From Gammaproteobacteria bacterium (GTDB lineage Bacteria; Pseudomonadota; Gammaproteobacteria; Steroidobacterales; Steroidobacteraceae): 64,000 nt of DNA. The notes below the pieces were generated by a model. That model saw only the letters and a list, made by a program, of their open reading frames with translations, was not told where the DNA came from and searched no databases. Location of the stretch: assembly GCA_021323735.1 (NCBI GenBank), contig JAJPKM010000021.1, forward strand, positions 186,001 through 250,000, written 5' to 3'. Numbering within the stretch: the first letter of the stretch is position 1; the number at the start of each line of letters is the position of its first letter. Below, one piece after another: positions 56,196-64,000 of this stretch. Both the position numbers and the translations under genes were made by a program.

Positions 56196-57629
56196 ATGAC
56201 ATATGACAATCGACAGTTCTATATCGATGGCGCTTGGGTGGATCCGGCCGAACCGAAGGAACTGAAGGTCATCAATCCCGCGACCGAAGAAGTCGCCGGC
56301 GTCATCTCCATGGGAAGCAGCAAAGATGTCGAGCGGGCGGTAATGGCCGCGCGGCGCGCATTCGACAGCTATTCACGCACGACGCCCGCGGAGCGCCTCG
56401 CCCTCCTGGAGCGCATGCTGGCTGCCTACAAGGCTCACTACGATGAAATAGCGCAGGCCATGACCATAGAGATGGGCGCACCGGTGACATTGTCGAAGGG
56501 CGCACAGACTCGAATCGGCGTCGGTCACATCAGCGCCATGATCGATGTGCTGAAAACCTTCAAGTTCGAGGAACTGCGCGGCACCGTTCGCCTGGTACAG
56601 GAGCCCGTCGGCGTTTGCGCGCTGATCACGCCGTGGAATTGGCCGATGAATCAAGTGGCGGCCAAGGTCGTGCCGGCACTTGCGGCCGGCTGCACCATGG
56701 TGCTGAAGCCTTCGGAGTACTCACCGTTCAGCGCCATCATCTGGGCCAAAGTCATGCACGAGGCCGGCGTCCCCGCCGGTGTCTTCAATCTCATCAACGG
56801 GGATGGCGCGAGCGTCGGCGCACCGCTGTCCTCGCACCGGGAAGTGGACATGGTCTCCTTTACAGGATCCACGCGCGCGGGCACCGAAGTGGCCAAGAAC
56901 GCAGCGGCATCAGTCAAGCGGGTGCACCAAGAACTGGGCGGCAAATCGCCGAACGTGTTGCTGGACGATGCCGACTTCGAGCGTGCCGTCAAACAGAGCG
57001 TGCTGCATGTCTTCCAGAATTCAGGACAATCATGCAACGCGCCGACGCGCATGCTGGTGCCGGCCGCCAAACTGGCGCAAGTCGAAGCCATTGCAAAACG
57101 TGTCGCGGAATCCGTGGTCACGGGCGATCCGTCTTCGGACAAGACGAACATAGGCCCCCTCGTGTCGAAAGTGCAGTTCGAACGCGTTGAAGGGTACATT
57201 GCCAAGGGCATCGCCGAAGGCGCGAAAGTGGTCATCGGCGGCTCAGGCAGGCCGGACGGCCTCGCCAAGGGCTACTACGTCAAGCCCACCATATTCTCCA
57301 ATGTGCGCAACGACATGACCATTGCACGCGAGGAGATCTTCGGACCCGTGCTCTGCATCCTGCCCTATGAGAGCGAGGAACAGGCGGTGCAGATCGCCAA
57401 CGACACGCCCTATGGCCTCGCGGCCTACGTCTGGTCGCAGGACAATCTGCGCGCACGCCGGGTGGGCGGACAGATTCGCGCAGGCCAAGTGACGCTCAAT
57501 GGCGCCTCGGGTAATATGAATACGCCGTTCGGCGGTTTCAAGATGTCAGGCAACGGGCGCGAGTACGGCGAGTTTGGATTGCGCGACTTCCTCGAGGTCA
57601 AGGCCGTGATCGGAGTCGACGCCGCTTGA
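56196..57629 (+). CDS. NAD(P)-dependent aldehyde dehydrogenase
   Basis: This 477-residue enzyme of the large ALDH family has all catalytic residues: Asn148 (TPWNWP), Glu246 (ELGGKS) and Cys280 (NSGQSC), plus the C-terminal GGFKMSGNGREYGEFGL. The sequence is closest to a general aldehyde dehydrogenase group (DhaS/AldA-like); I cannot name a substrate. The ABC transporter gene starts 16 bases downstream on the same strand, so it may be co-transcribed with the transport set. The ribosome binding site AAGGGG is good. Confidence 0.9.
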   Translation: MTYDNRQFYIDGAWVDPAEPKELKVINPATEEVAGVISMGSSKDVERAVMAARRAFDSYSRTTPAERLALLERMLAAYKAHYDEIAQAMTIEMGAPVTLSKGAQTRIGVGHISAMIDVLKTFKFEELRGTVRLVQEPVGVCALITPWNWPMNQVAAKVVPALAAGCTMVLKPSEYSPFSAIIWAKVMHEAGVPAGVFNLINGDGASVGAPLSSHREVDMVSFTGSTRAGTEVAKNAAASVKRVHQELGGKSPNVLLDDADFERAVKQSVLHVFQNSGQSCNAPTRMLVPAAKLAQVEAIAKRVAESVVTGDPSSDKTNIGPLVSKVQFERVEGYIAKGIAEGAKVVIGGSGRPDGLAKGYYVKPTIFSNVRNDMTIAREEIFGPVLCILPYESEEQAVQIANDTPYGLAAYVWSQDNLRARRVGGQIRAGQVTLNGASGNMNTPFGGFKMSGNGREYGEFGLRDFLEVKAVIGVDAA

Positions 57630-57645
57630 GGTCCCTGGACCGCGG

Positions 57646-58329
57646 GTGATTGATCCCATCCTCCAGCTCGAGGGCCTCAGCAAGCGGTACTCGAAAGATC
57701 GGCCGGCGATCTTCGAGGACGTCGATCTTACGCTTCGCAGCGGCGAGTACCTTGCCATCATGGGCGAATCCGGCGTCGGCAAGTCGACGTTGCTCAATCT
57801 CTTGGCGGGACTCGATACTCCGGACACCGGACGTGTGGTGCTCGAAGGGGTCGATCTGACCACTCTGGACGATGACGCCACGACCCGGCTGCGGCGCCGC
57901 ACCGTGGGCTTTGTATTCCAAGCCTTTCATGTGCTGCCCTATTTGTCGGTCGAACAAAACGTTGCCCTTCCCCTGGACCTGCTGGGAGTGGCTGAGCCCG
58001 AGCGCGGCCGGCGCACGCAGGAAATGTTGACGGCGGTGGGGATCGAGGCGCTCTCGCAGCGCCATACGCGAGAGCTGTCGGGCGGCGAAGTGCAACGCGT
58101 TGCCATTGCACGTGCCCTCGTCCATCGGCCCCGCCTGGTACTGGCCGATGAGCCGACAGGCAACCTCGACGCGCGCAGCGCCGCGCAGACGCTCACGCTG
58201 CTGCGCGCGCAGATTAAGGCGAATGCCGGCGCGGGCATTCTCATTACGCATTCCAGAGCCGCGGCGGACACCGCGGATCGCATCGTGGTGCTCGAGGCGC
58301 GCGGACTCAAAGCGCTGGAAGCGGCGTGA
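57646..58329 (+). CDS. ABC transporter ATP-binding protein (LolD/AttE-like)
   Basis: This 227-residue ATPase has Walker A GESGVGKST (40-48), a Q-loop (FVFQAFHVLP), the signature LSGGEVQR (144-151), Walker B VLADEP (165-170) and the H-loop THS (201-203). The short LolD/MacB-type domain fits ATPases that work with FtsX-like permeases and drive lipoprotein or envelope processes rather than import. The start is GTG. The permease gene overlaps its stop by four bases (GTGA), so both proteins are coupled. Confidence 0.92.
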   Translation: MIDPILQLEGLSKRYSKDRPAIFEDVDLTLRSGEYLAIMGESGVGKSTLLNLLAGLDTPDTGRVVLEGVDLTTLDDDATTRLRRRTVGFVFQAFHVLPYLSVEQNVALPLDLLGVAEPERGRRTQEMLTAVGIEALSQRHTRELSGGEVQRVAIARALVHRPRLVLADEPTGNLDARSAAQTLTLLRAQIKANAGAGILITHSRAAADTADRIVVLEARGLKALEAA

Positions 58330-60845
58330 GCCGCACGGGCTCCTATGGGATTTGGCGGATCCTGCTGCTGGCGCAGCTAAGAGAGCAGCCGGGACGATTC
58401 CTGGTCACGGTGCTGGCACTGGCGCTGGGCGTGGCGTTGGGTTCATCGGTTTACCTGGTCAACACGTCCGCGCTCAATGAATTCGGCCTCGCTACCAAGC
58501 GCTTGGTCGGCGAGGCCGACATCGTGGTACGCGGTCCGCGCGACGGCTTCCCTGAGCAGCTGTTCGTCGATCTTGCCCACACCCCATCGGTCAGCGCATT
58601 GAGCCCGGTGCTGGAATTGGAAGTGGCGCTGTCCGACCGCAAGGAAACGCTCAAGGTGCTGGGGCTCGATCCCTTCAGGGCGGCCGTTTTGCAACCGGCC
58701 ATCATGGGGGATATCGGCGAGGCCATGTTTCAGCTGTTCGATACGGATGCAATCTATCTGAGCAGCGCCGCCGCGCAGGAACTGAAGCTCAAGCGCGGTG
58801 AGCAGCTGCGGGTCACCGTCGGAAGCACCTCCAAAGCGCTGCGGGTGATCGGCATCCTGTCGCAGAACACTTATTCGCAGTCGCTTGGGCTGATGGACAT
58901 CGCCTCGGCGCAGTGGATTTTCAATGCCCTCGGCCGCGTAAATCGCATCGACATGCGACTTTCACCCGGCACCGACGTGAATTCGTTTCGCCGGGATCTG
59001 GGCACGAAGCTTCCGCCCGGTGTTCTGGCACTGGCGCCGCAAGTCGAGCGCGACAGGGCCGTCACCGTGACCAAGGCCTATCGGGTAAATCTCAACATGC
59101 TGGCGTTGGTGGCCTTGTTTACCGGCGCCTTCCTGGTGTTCTCCACCCAATCGCTCTCCGTGTTGCGCCGACGCCGCTCACTTGCACTGCTGCGGGCGCT
59201 CGGAGTCACGCGCAGCCAGCTGCGCAACGCCTTGCTCGGTGAAGGCCTTGCCTTGGGAGTACTGGGCTCGCTGCTCGGCGTGGTTCTCGGCATGATCATT
59301 GCCGCGGCGGTCCTGAAGTTCCTCACCGCCGATCTCGGGAACGGCCAATTGCGCGCGGCGGGCGCCTCGTTGCGCAGCGCGCCGCTGCAGACGGTGGCCT
59401 TTTTCGCCATCGGCGTCGCAGTCGCCGGCATCGGCGCCTGGGTACCGGCTCGCAATGCCGCGCGGCAGCCGCCGGCTCGCGCGCTGAAAGGCGGTGATGG
59501 AGATTTCAAGGCCGCGGCACGAACGGGCTGGCGCTCCGGTCTTGCGATGCTGGTACTAGGTTCGGCTCTTGCTTGGCTACCGCCCGTCGGCGGCCTACCC
59601 CTATTCGGCTATGCGGCCATCGCCGCGCTGCTGCTGGGCGCCGTCCTGCTGGTGCCCACGGTCACCATCCAGGGCTTGAGGCTGGCTCCGCGGACCCATC
59701 GCATCGTGTTGGACACGGCCGTGTCCCAGTTGCGCGAGAACGTGAGCCTGTCCGCCTTGAGCCTTGCATCCATCATCGTGAGCTTCAGCCTCATGGTGGC
59801 CATGGCCATCATGATTCATTCATTCCGCATCTCCTTCGATCATTGGCTGGGCAAGCTGCTGCCCGCGGACATGCTGCTGCGTGAACCGCCGGGCAATGAC
59901 ACGGCATTCTTGTCCAAGGACGACCAGGCGAAACTCGGCACGGTGACCGGCATCGCTCGCGCGGAATTTCGCAGGACCCTGCAAGTGCTCCTGGATCCAA
60001 CACGCGCGCCTATCACCTTGATCGCTCGCGGCATGAGTGAGGCAGATACCGCCGCGGAATTGCCGCTGATACGCAGCGTATCGGCCAAGGAATCACCCAC
60101 GCCCACTGCGTTTATTTCAGAGGCTCTGCAGGATGTTTATGGCTACAAGATCGGTGACGTGCTGCAGATTCCGCTGGGCGGCAGGAACCGCGCCTTCCTG
60201 ATCGCAGGCGTCTGGCGCGACTATGCGCGGCTGTCCGGATCGGTGGTCGTCTCGCGGCATGCGTACACGGCCGCTACCGGCGATGACAGTGCCAACGAGG
60301 GCTCGCTCTGGCTCAACACCGGGACGGACTCCGATACCGTCGCGCGGATGCTGCGCCAAACGGTGGGAAACGGCGACGCGCTGGAAATTACCACCAGCAC
60401 CGCGCTGCACGAGCGCTCGTTGCAGATCTTCGATCGCGCCTTCGCCATTACCTATGCGCTCGAGATCATCGCCGTCATCATCGGCTTGACGGGCGTGAGC
60501 TTTGCGGCGAGTTCCACTGCCCTCGCCCGCCGCGCCGAATTCGGCATGTTGCGGCACATCGGCATGCTGCGCCGGCAGATCATCGGCATGCTGGCCGACG
60601 AGGGAGTTCTGACCAGCACGTTCGGCGTGGTCTACGGTCTTGGCCTCGGCGCGGCGCTGAGCCTGGTTTTGGTCTACGTCATCAATCGGCAGTCTTTCAA
60701 TTGGAGCATCGATTTTGCCGTTCCGGTGTTGCCGCTGGTATTGCTCAGCGTCGTGCTAATCGGCGCCGCTGCCGTCACCGCCATTTGGAGCGGCCGCGCC
60801 GCCCTCAGCCAGGACGCGGTACGCGCCGTGCGAGAGGACTGGTGA
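58326..60845 (+). CDS. FtsX-family ABC permease, two fused units
   Basis: The 839-residue membrane protein has an N-terminal helix (LVTVLALALGVALGSSVYL), a large periplasmic region, a cluster of membrane helices near residues 250-390, a second periplasmic region and a last cluster of helices (about 720-825). This is the DUF214/FtsX layout seen twice, as in LolC/E-like or AttFG-type permeases, where two units may be encoded separately. It probably works with the ATPase upstream and the AttH-like protein downstream to move a lipid or hydrophobic compound across or out of the inner membrane. The GTG start overlaps the ATPase stop. Confidence 0.9.
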   Translation: MSRTGSYGIWRILLLAQLREQPGRFLVTVLALALGVALGSSVYLVNTSALNEFGLATKRLVGEADIVVRGPRDGFPEQLFVDLAHTPSVSALSPVLELEVALSDRKETLKVLGLDPFRAAVLQPAIMGDIGEAMFQLFDTDAIYLSSAAAQELKLKRGEQLRVTVGSTSKALRVIGILSQNTYSQSLGLMDIASAQWIFNALGRVNRIDMRLSPGTDVNSFRRDLGTKLPPGVLALAPQVERDRAVTVTKAYRVNLNMLALVALFTGAFLVFSTQSLSVLRRRRSLALLRALGVTRSQLRNALLGEGLALGVLGSLLGVVLGMIIAAAVLKFLTADLGNGQLRAAGASLRSAPLQTVAFFAIGVAVAGIGAWVPARNAARQPPARALKGGDGDFKAAARTGWRSGLAMLVLGSALAWLPPVGGLPLFGYAAIAALLLGAVLLVPTVTIQGLRLAPRTHRIVLDTAVSQLRENVSLSALSLASIIVSFSLMVAMAIMIHSFRISFDHWLGKLLPADMLLREPPGNDTAFLSKDDQAKLGTVTGIARAEFRRTLQVLLDPTRAPITLIARGMSEADTAAELPLIRSVSAKESPTPTAFISEALQDVYGYKIGDVLQIPLGGRNRAFLIAGVWRDYARLSGSVVVSRHAYTAATGDDSANEGSLWLNTGTDSDTVARMLRQTVGNGDALEITTSTALHERSLQIFDRAFAITYALEIIAVIIGLTGVSFAASSTALARRAEFGMLRHIGMLRRQIIGMLADEGVLTSTFGVVYGLGLGAALSLVLVYVINRQSFNWSIDFAVPVLPLVLLSVVLIGAAAVTAIWSGRAALSQDAVRAVREDW

Positions 60846-61966
60846 GGACCTTCATGCGGCCTGGCGGATGTCTGCTGGCAGGATACCTGTTGACCAGGTG
60901 CCTGTTGACCGGATGTCTGTTGTCCGGATGCCTGCTGGCCATGCCCGCTGCCGCCGGCACCCAATATGCGCCCGTCGTTCCCGGACACCCGTTCCGATTC
61001 CCGGCGGACTTGGGCAGTCACCCTGAGTTTCGGACCGAATGGTGGTATGTCACCGGTTGGCTGATGACCGAACAGGGCGAGTCCCTGGGATTTCAAATTA
61101 CCTTTTTCCGCTCCAAACCCGACATCGACGCCAACAACCCGAGTGCCTTTTCGCCACGCCAGCTTCTGGTGGCGCATTGCGCCCTGAGCGATCCGAAACG
61201 CGGCCGGCTGTGGCAGGATCAAAGGATTCGTCGGGCGGGATTGAACCTTGCCGACGCCGCCGAAGGCGATACCAACGTTTGGATCGATACCTGGTCCTTG
61301 CGCCACGCGGGTCAGAGTTATGCGGCGAAGATCGACGCGGATGGGTTTTCCTTCGATCTGATGCTTGCCGAGACACAGGCCGCGTTGATCAATGGACAGG
61401 GCGGCGTGAGCCGCAAAGGACCGCAGCCCGAGGCGTCGAGCTACTACTACAGCCTGCCGCACATGCGGGTCGCGGGAACCCTGTCGCGCAACACCGCCAA
61501 GACCAGGGTGACCGGTGAAGCCTGGTTCGACCATGAATGGTCCAGTGAATATCTGGACCCGGAAGCCACCGGCTGGGACTGGATCGGCGTCAACTTCAAC
61601 GACGGTGCCGCCCTGATGGCATTTCGAATCCGCAGTCTCCATGGTGAGCCGCGCTGGGCGGGCGGCACGCTGCGCGGCGCCGACGGCGACATGCGCGTTC
61701 TCGAACCGGCCGACGTGGACTTCCACGCCGGCAGGCGCTGGATCTCGCCGCGTACCGGCATTGCGTATCCGGTCGAGTGGACGGTTCGGGCCGGCTCGCA
61801 CGAGATCAGCCTACGGCCGCTGCTCGACGATCAGGAGAACGATACGCGGCTGTCCACCGGCGCCATCTACTGGGAAGGCGCGGTGCAGGCTTACGAGCGA
61901 AACTCAATCGTAGGCCGGGGCTACCTGGAATTGACTGGATATGGCGAACGCTTGAAATTGCGGTAA
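60842..61966 (+). CDS. AttH/CrtC-like lipocalin-fold protein, exported
   Basis: From the GTG at 60842, which overlaps the permease stop by four bases, this is a 374-residue exported protein. After a repeat-built signal peptide (about residues 8-33) comes the family region with TEWWYVTGWL, GFQITFFRS, EAWFDHEWSSE and WDWIGVNFNDG, typical of the AttH/CrtC (hydroxyneurosporene synthase) group, two lipocalin-like barrels. Family members act on lipids or carotenoid-like substrates, often alongside an ABC transporter of this kind. LLTGC and LLSGC within the signal look like lipoboxes, so it may be a lipoprotein; Ala cleavage (MPAAAG) is the alternative. Confidence 0.85.
   Translation: MRTFMRPGGCLLAGYLLTRCLLTGCLLSGCLLAMPAAAGTQYAPVVPGHPFRFPADLGSHPEFRTEWWYVTGWLMTEQGESLGFQITFFRSKPDIDANNPSAFSPRQLLVAHCALSDPKRGRLWQDQRIRRAGLNLADAAEGDTNVWIDTWSLRHAGQSYAAKIDADGFSFDLMLAETQAALINGQGGVSRKGPQPEASSYYYSLPHMRVAGTLSRNTAKTRVTGEAWFDHEWSSEYLDPEATGWDWIGVNFNDGAALMAFRIRSLHGEPRWAGGTLRGADGDMRVLEPADVDFHAGRRWISPRTGIAYPVEWTVRAGSHEISLRPLLDDQENDTRLSTGAIYWEGAVQAYERNSIVGRGYLELTGYGERLKLR
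60866..60940 (+). repeat. 15-bp tandem repeat inside the AttH-like signal peptide
   Basis: Five 15-base units start at 60866, 60881, 60896, 60911 and 60926 and share the pattern GGATGYCTGYTGRCC. They encode a Gly/Cys-Leu-Leu-x-x repeat that forms the hydrophobic core of the signal sequence and creates Cys residues with lipobox-like contexts. Confidence 0.9.
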
Positions 61967-63073
61967 AACCGCGCGGCGCGGCCCGACGCCGGGACGTCGC
62001 GGGAGCACATCTTTGTCCGCGCAGTACTTCACCAAGAACGCAATCTTGTGATCATCGAACGCGCTGTCGCGGTAATAGCCAAGATCCTGGGGAAGATTAG
62101 CTCCCTCCAACACCCGTGCTCTAGGTTCAGTGCCCAACATAGAGCTACTTGAACAGGCTGCGCAACCTATTGATCCGGCGGCGCAGAAGAACGACAGGAA
62201 ATGCCGGTGAGAATGCCGGTCGGACCGCAGCACCCGCAGCAACTCGGGGAAGATACCACCGTGCATCAGATAGCTCCTGCGCTGCTGCTGATTGGCGCTG
62301 CGTAGATGCTCGAGCCAGGGAGATGGGCGGATGTGCCTGCTCATTTTCACCGGCGTGGTGTACTGCAAGATGTAGGCGAGTCTCGATGACGCGGTCTTAT
62401 TGCCAAAGGATCCGTGTACGGTCAAGCCATGATGAATGATCATGGCACCGGCCGGGATGGGGCGCACCGCCGCGGTCTGTGGATCGAATCCCTCGTAACA
62501 TTCGATGGTGTTGGCATCCTTCGCTCCGCCGTGCAACCGATGCGGCAGCAATCCCAAACGGTGCGATCCTGGGATGTATGCCATGGCACCGTTGTCCAGC
62601 GTGCTCTCCGTCACCGCGATCCAGATACTCAACTCGTTATAGTCGAAGCCCGGCTCTCGGAATGCCTCGTCCTGATGCCAGGGCGTGGGATGGCCCTTGT
62701 GGCTGGGTTTGAAGATGGCATGATCGCCGGCAAATTCGGCATCGTCACCCAACAGTTGGCGCGCCGTAGCCAGCGCAGTCTTCCGATAGGAAAGCTTCCG
62801 GAGTTCAGTGGCGTACAACGATGGCTGCAGCACACTGGGCGAGGTCATGTCCCCGGCACCGTCCTTGGCGGTCAGATCCAGATTCCTGCCTTCGCTGCGC
62901 CGCTCGCCGCCGAGGATCATGCGCATGAGGACATCGCGGCACCAGTCGAGCTCCGCCGGTGCTATCTGGGGTTTCTCGATGACGAGAAATCCCAGCCGAG
63001 AAAACTCATCGACTTGTTCGGCGGTAAGCGGCTGTTGATGCTGTAAGCTTGTCACTTTCGCACGAGTCAACAT
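61904..63073 (-). CDS. Phytanoyl-CoA dioxygenase (PhyH) family protein
   Basis: This 389-residue Fe(II)/2-oxoglutarate enzyme has the iron ligands His133 and Asp135 (PWHQDEAF) and His220 (TVHGS), with Arg231 to hold 2-oxoglutarate. The family hydroxylates diverse small molecules; the substrate is not predictable. Up to about residue 290 it looks normal. The last 100 residues (Cys/Ser-rich, then HKIAFLVKYCADKDV and Pro/Arg-rich) are unlike the family, and the end overlaps the convergent AttH-like gene by 63 bases. A frameshift or lost stop near the end of the true domain is possible. Confidence 0.8.
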   Translation of the reverse strand: MLTRAKVTSLQHQQPLTAEQVDEFSRLGFLVIEKPQIAPAELDWCRDVLMRMILGGERRSEGRNLDLTAKDGAGDMTSPSVLQPSLYATELRKLSYRKTALATARQLLGDDAEFAGDHAIFKPSHKGHPTPWHQDEAFREPGFDYNELSIWIAVTESTLDNGAMAYIPGSHRLGLLPHRLHGGAKDANTIECYEGFDPQTAAVRPIPAGAMIIHHGLTVHGSFGNKTASSRLAYILQYTTPVKMSRHIRPSPWLEHLRSANQQQRRSYLMHGGIFPELLRVLRSDRHSHRHFLSFFCAAGSIGCAACSSSSMLGTEPRARVLEGANLPQDLGYYRDSAFDDHKIAFLVKYCADKDVLPRRPGVGPRRAVLPQFQAFAISSQFQVAPAYD

Positions 63074-63122
63074 CGGTCAACGATCCACACGCCGCGACCG
63101 CGGCGATACCGAGGGTGAGAGT

Positions 63123-64000
63123 ATGTTGCGCCCATATACCGCCATCAATGTTTCTATCGCCATTGCTGCTTGCCTATGTTTGTTGGTGTTTCCCGCAGCG
63201 CAGGGCACTGCCGATTCGTTGCATCAAAATTCGCGCATGAGCGGCGACGATTCCTGCCTGCCATTCACCATGCCTGCCTCGGACATACTGTTCAGCTCGC
63301 AGAAAAAAGTTTTCGCCCACTATTTTTATCCATTTCCATTGTCCGTGGAGAACAAACCGGCGTCAGACGATTACTACAACCGCAACTACCTCAGCCCCAA
63401 CGGCGAGAAGGGTAAGTGGGCCGCGAACGGAGGTTTTTTGCGCCAACGGCCACTGCCTGTCGGCGAGAATTCCGACCATAATTGGCAGTTATCAAACATG
63501 CAGCGCGAAGTGCGCATGGCGATTGCGCGTGGCATCACAGGTTTTACTTTCGACGTGCTCTCCGCCAAGGAGGCTGTAGGCGCAGACTCGCATCTGCAAT
63601 TGCTGTTGAACGCCGCCCACGCCGTCGACCCGCGCTTTAAGATAGTCGTCATGCCGGATATCTCGGCCCTGAAGTCCGATGCCGAGGCGGTGATCGGCAG
63701 TATCGCCACCGCGGCAGCAAGTCCTGCGGGTTACCGCCTCGACGATGGCCGGCTCGTGGTCACGGCCTTCAATGCCGGCGCCAATTCGCCGGATTGGTGG
63801 GCCACGGTTCTTGCGCAGCTCAAGGCCCGCGGCATCGCGGTCGCTTTCGTTCCCACCTTTCTGGGCTGGAAAGGGCAAGCAGGCGCATTTTCGCCGCTCA
63901 GCCATGGCTTTGCGGATTGGGGCACAGCCACGGCGGAGGTTTCGGGGAGCATGAAAGGCGATGTGCAATTGGCGCACAATAATTACGGCAAGATATTCAT
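63123..64000 (+). CDS. GH71-like glycoside hydrolase, truncated by the window edge
   Basis: The frame opens at the ATG at 63123 and has no stop to base 64000 (292 codons visible). A signal peptide (about residues 7-28) suggests export. The first part of the mature protein has KVFAHYFYPFPLSVEN, ARGITGFTFDVLSAK, PRFKIVVMPDIS and a TIM-barrel-like alternation of strands and helices that fits the GH71 / GH99-like group of endo-alpha-1,3-glucanases and mannanases. The catalytic residues would lie further on. It probably degrades a polysaccharide outside the cell. It is divergent from the PhyH gene, with 49 bases between. Confidence 0.7.
   Translation, partial: MLRPYTAINVSIAIAACLCLLVFPAAQGTADSLHQNSRMSGDDSCLPFTMPASDILFSSQKKVFAHYFYPFPLSVENKPASDDYYNRNYLSPNGEKGKWAANGGFLRQRPLPVGENSDHNWQLSNMQREVRMAIARGITGFTFDVLSAKEAVGADSHLQLLLNAAHAVDPRFKIVVMPDISALKSDAEAVIGSIATAAASPAGYRLDDGRLVVTAFNAGANSPDWWATVLAQLKARGIAVAFVPTFLGWKGQAGAFSPLSHGFADWGTATAEVSGSMKGDVQLAHNNYGKIF

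Overview
This is 64 kb of GC-rich chromosomal DNA, most likely from a gammaproteobacterium of the Xanthomonadales / Nevskiales / Steroidobacterales kind. The evidence is gene order and family choice: a uvrC-pgsA-tRNA-Gly run as in enterics and pseudomonads, a fused aspartokinase-homoserine dehydrogenase in a thrABC operon, a plant-like class II DAHP synthase as in xanthomonads, and environmental traits (P450, phytanoyl-CoA dioxygenase family, isovaleryl-CoA pathway, a large secreted subtilase). The genus is inference. Most of the window is housekeeping DNA with tightly packed operons; at least ten gene pairs overlap by exactly four bases (ATGA or GTGA).

Layout. 1-1.7 kb: an accessory-looking edge with a truncated membrane protein and an AbiEii-like nucleotidyltransferase pair, ending at tRNA-Gly(GCC) with a strong promoter. 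2.2-5.4 kb (-): family-5 uracil-DNA glycosylase, uvrC, pgsA. 5.4-5.8 kb: a non-coding block with a perfect FNR/Anr box and a strong intrinsic terminator facing the same way, a candidate anaerobically controlled small RNA. 5.8-12.4 kb: P450, a repeat-bearing DUF4124-like protein, an SDR, a small membrane protein, class II DAHP synthase and an antiquitin-type aldehyde dehydrogenase. 12.4-19 kb (-): fumC-nudL-mazG-hrpA, all joined by four-base overlaps. 19-25.6 kb (+): purB, an unknown gene, mnmA, acnA, a DUF1993 gene. 25.6-29.4 kb (-): a catalytic/non-catalytic M16 peptidase pair and a PanE-like reductase. 29.6-34.7 kb: an HAD phosphatase, then (-) TPR protein, YgjP-type metallopeptidase, tryptophan 2,3-dioxygenase and class I DAHP synthase, and divergent tatD. 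34.7-44.2 kb (-): thrA-thrB-thrC with a coupled NERD protein, a YgiQ radical SAM protein and an HtrA protease.

44.3-47.3 kb (+) is the most unusual stretch: a Ser/Thr kinase with a receiver-like domain that lacks the phospho-acceptor Asp, followed by a PAS/CheA-like histidine kinase whose HPt-like helix has Asp where the His should be. 47.4-53 kb: a leucine/isovalerate catabolic locus (mccA and mccB, divergent isovaleryl-CoA dehydrogenase and a FadR-type GntR regulator) with a matching palindrome in the divergent promoter. 53-56 kb: a cupin and an S8 protease with a GlyGly-CTERM-like tail. 56-62 kb (+): aldehyde dehydrogenase followed by an AttEFH-like ABC transporter set whose last gene has a tandem-repeat signal peptide. 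62-64 kb: a PhyH-family dioxygenase and the start of a GH71-like glycoside hydrolase that runs off the window.
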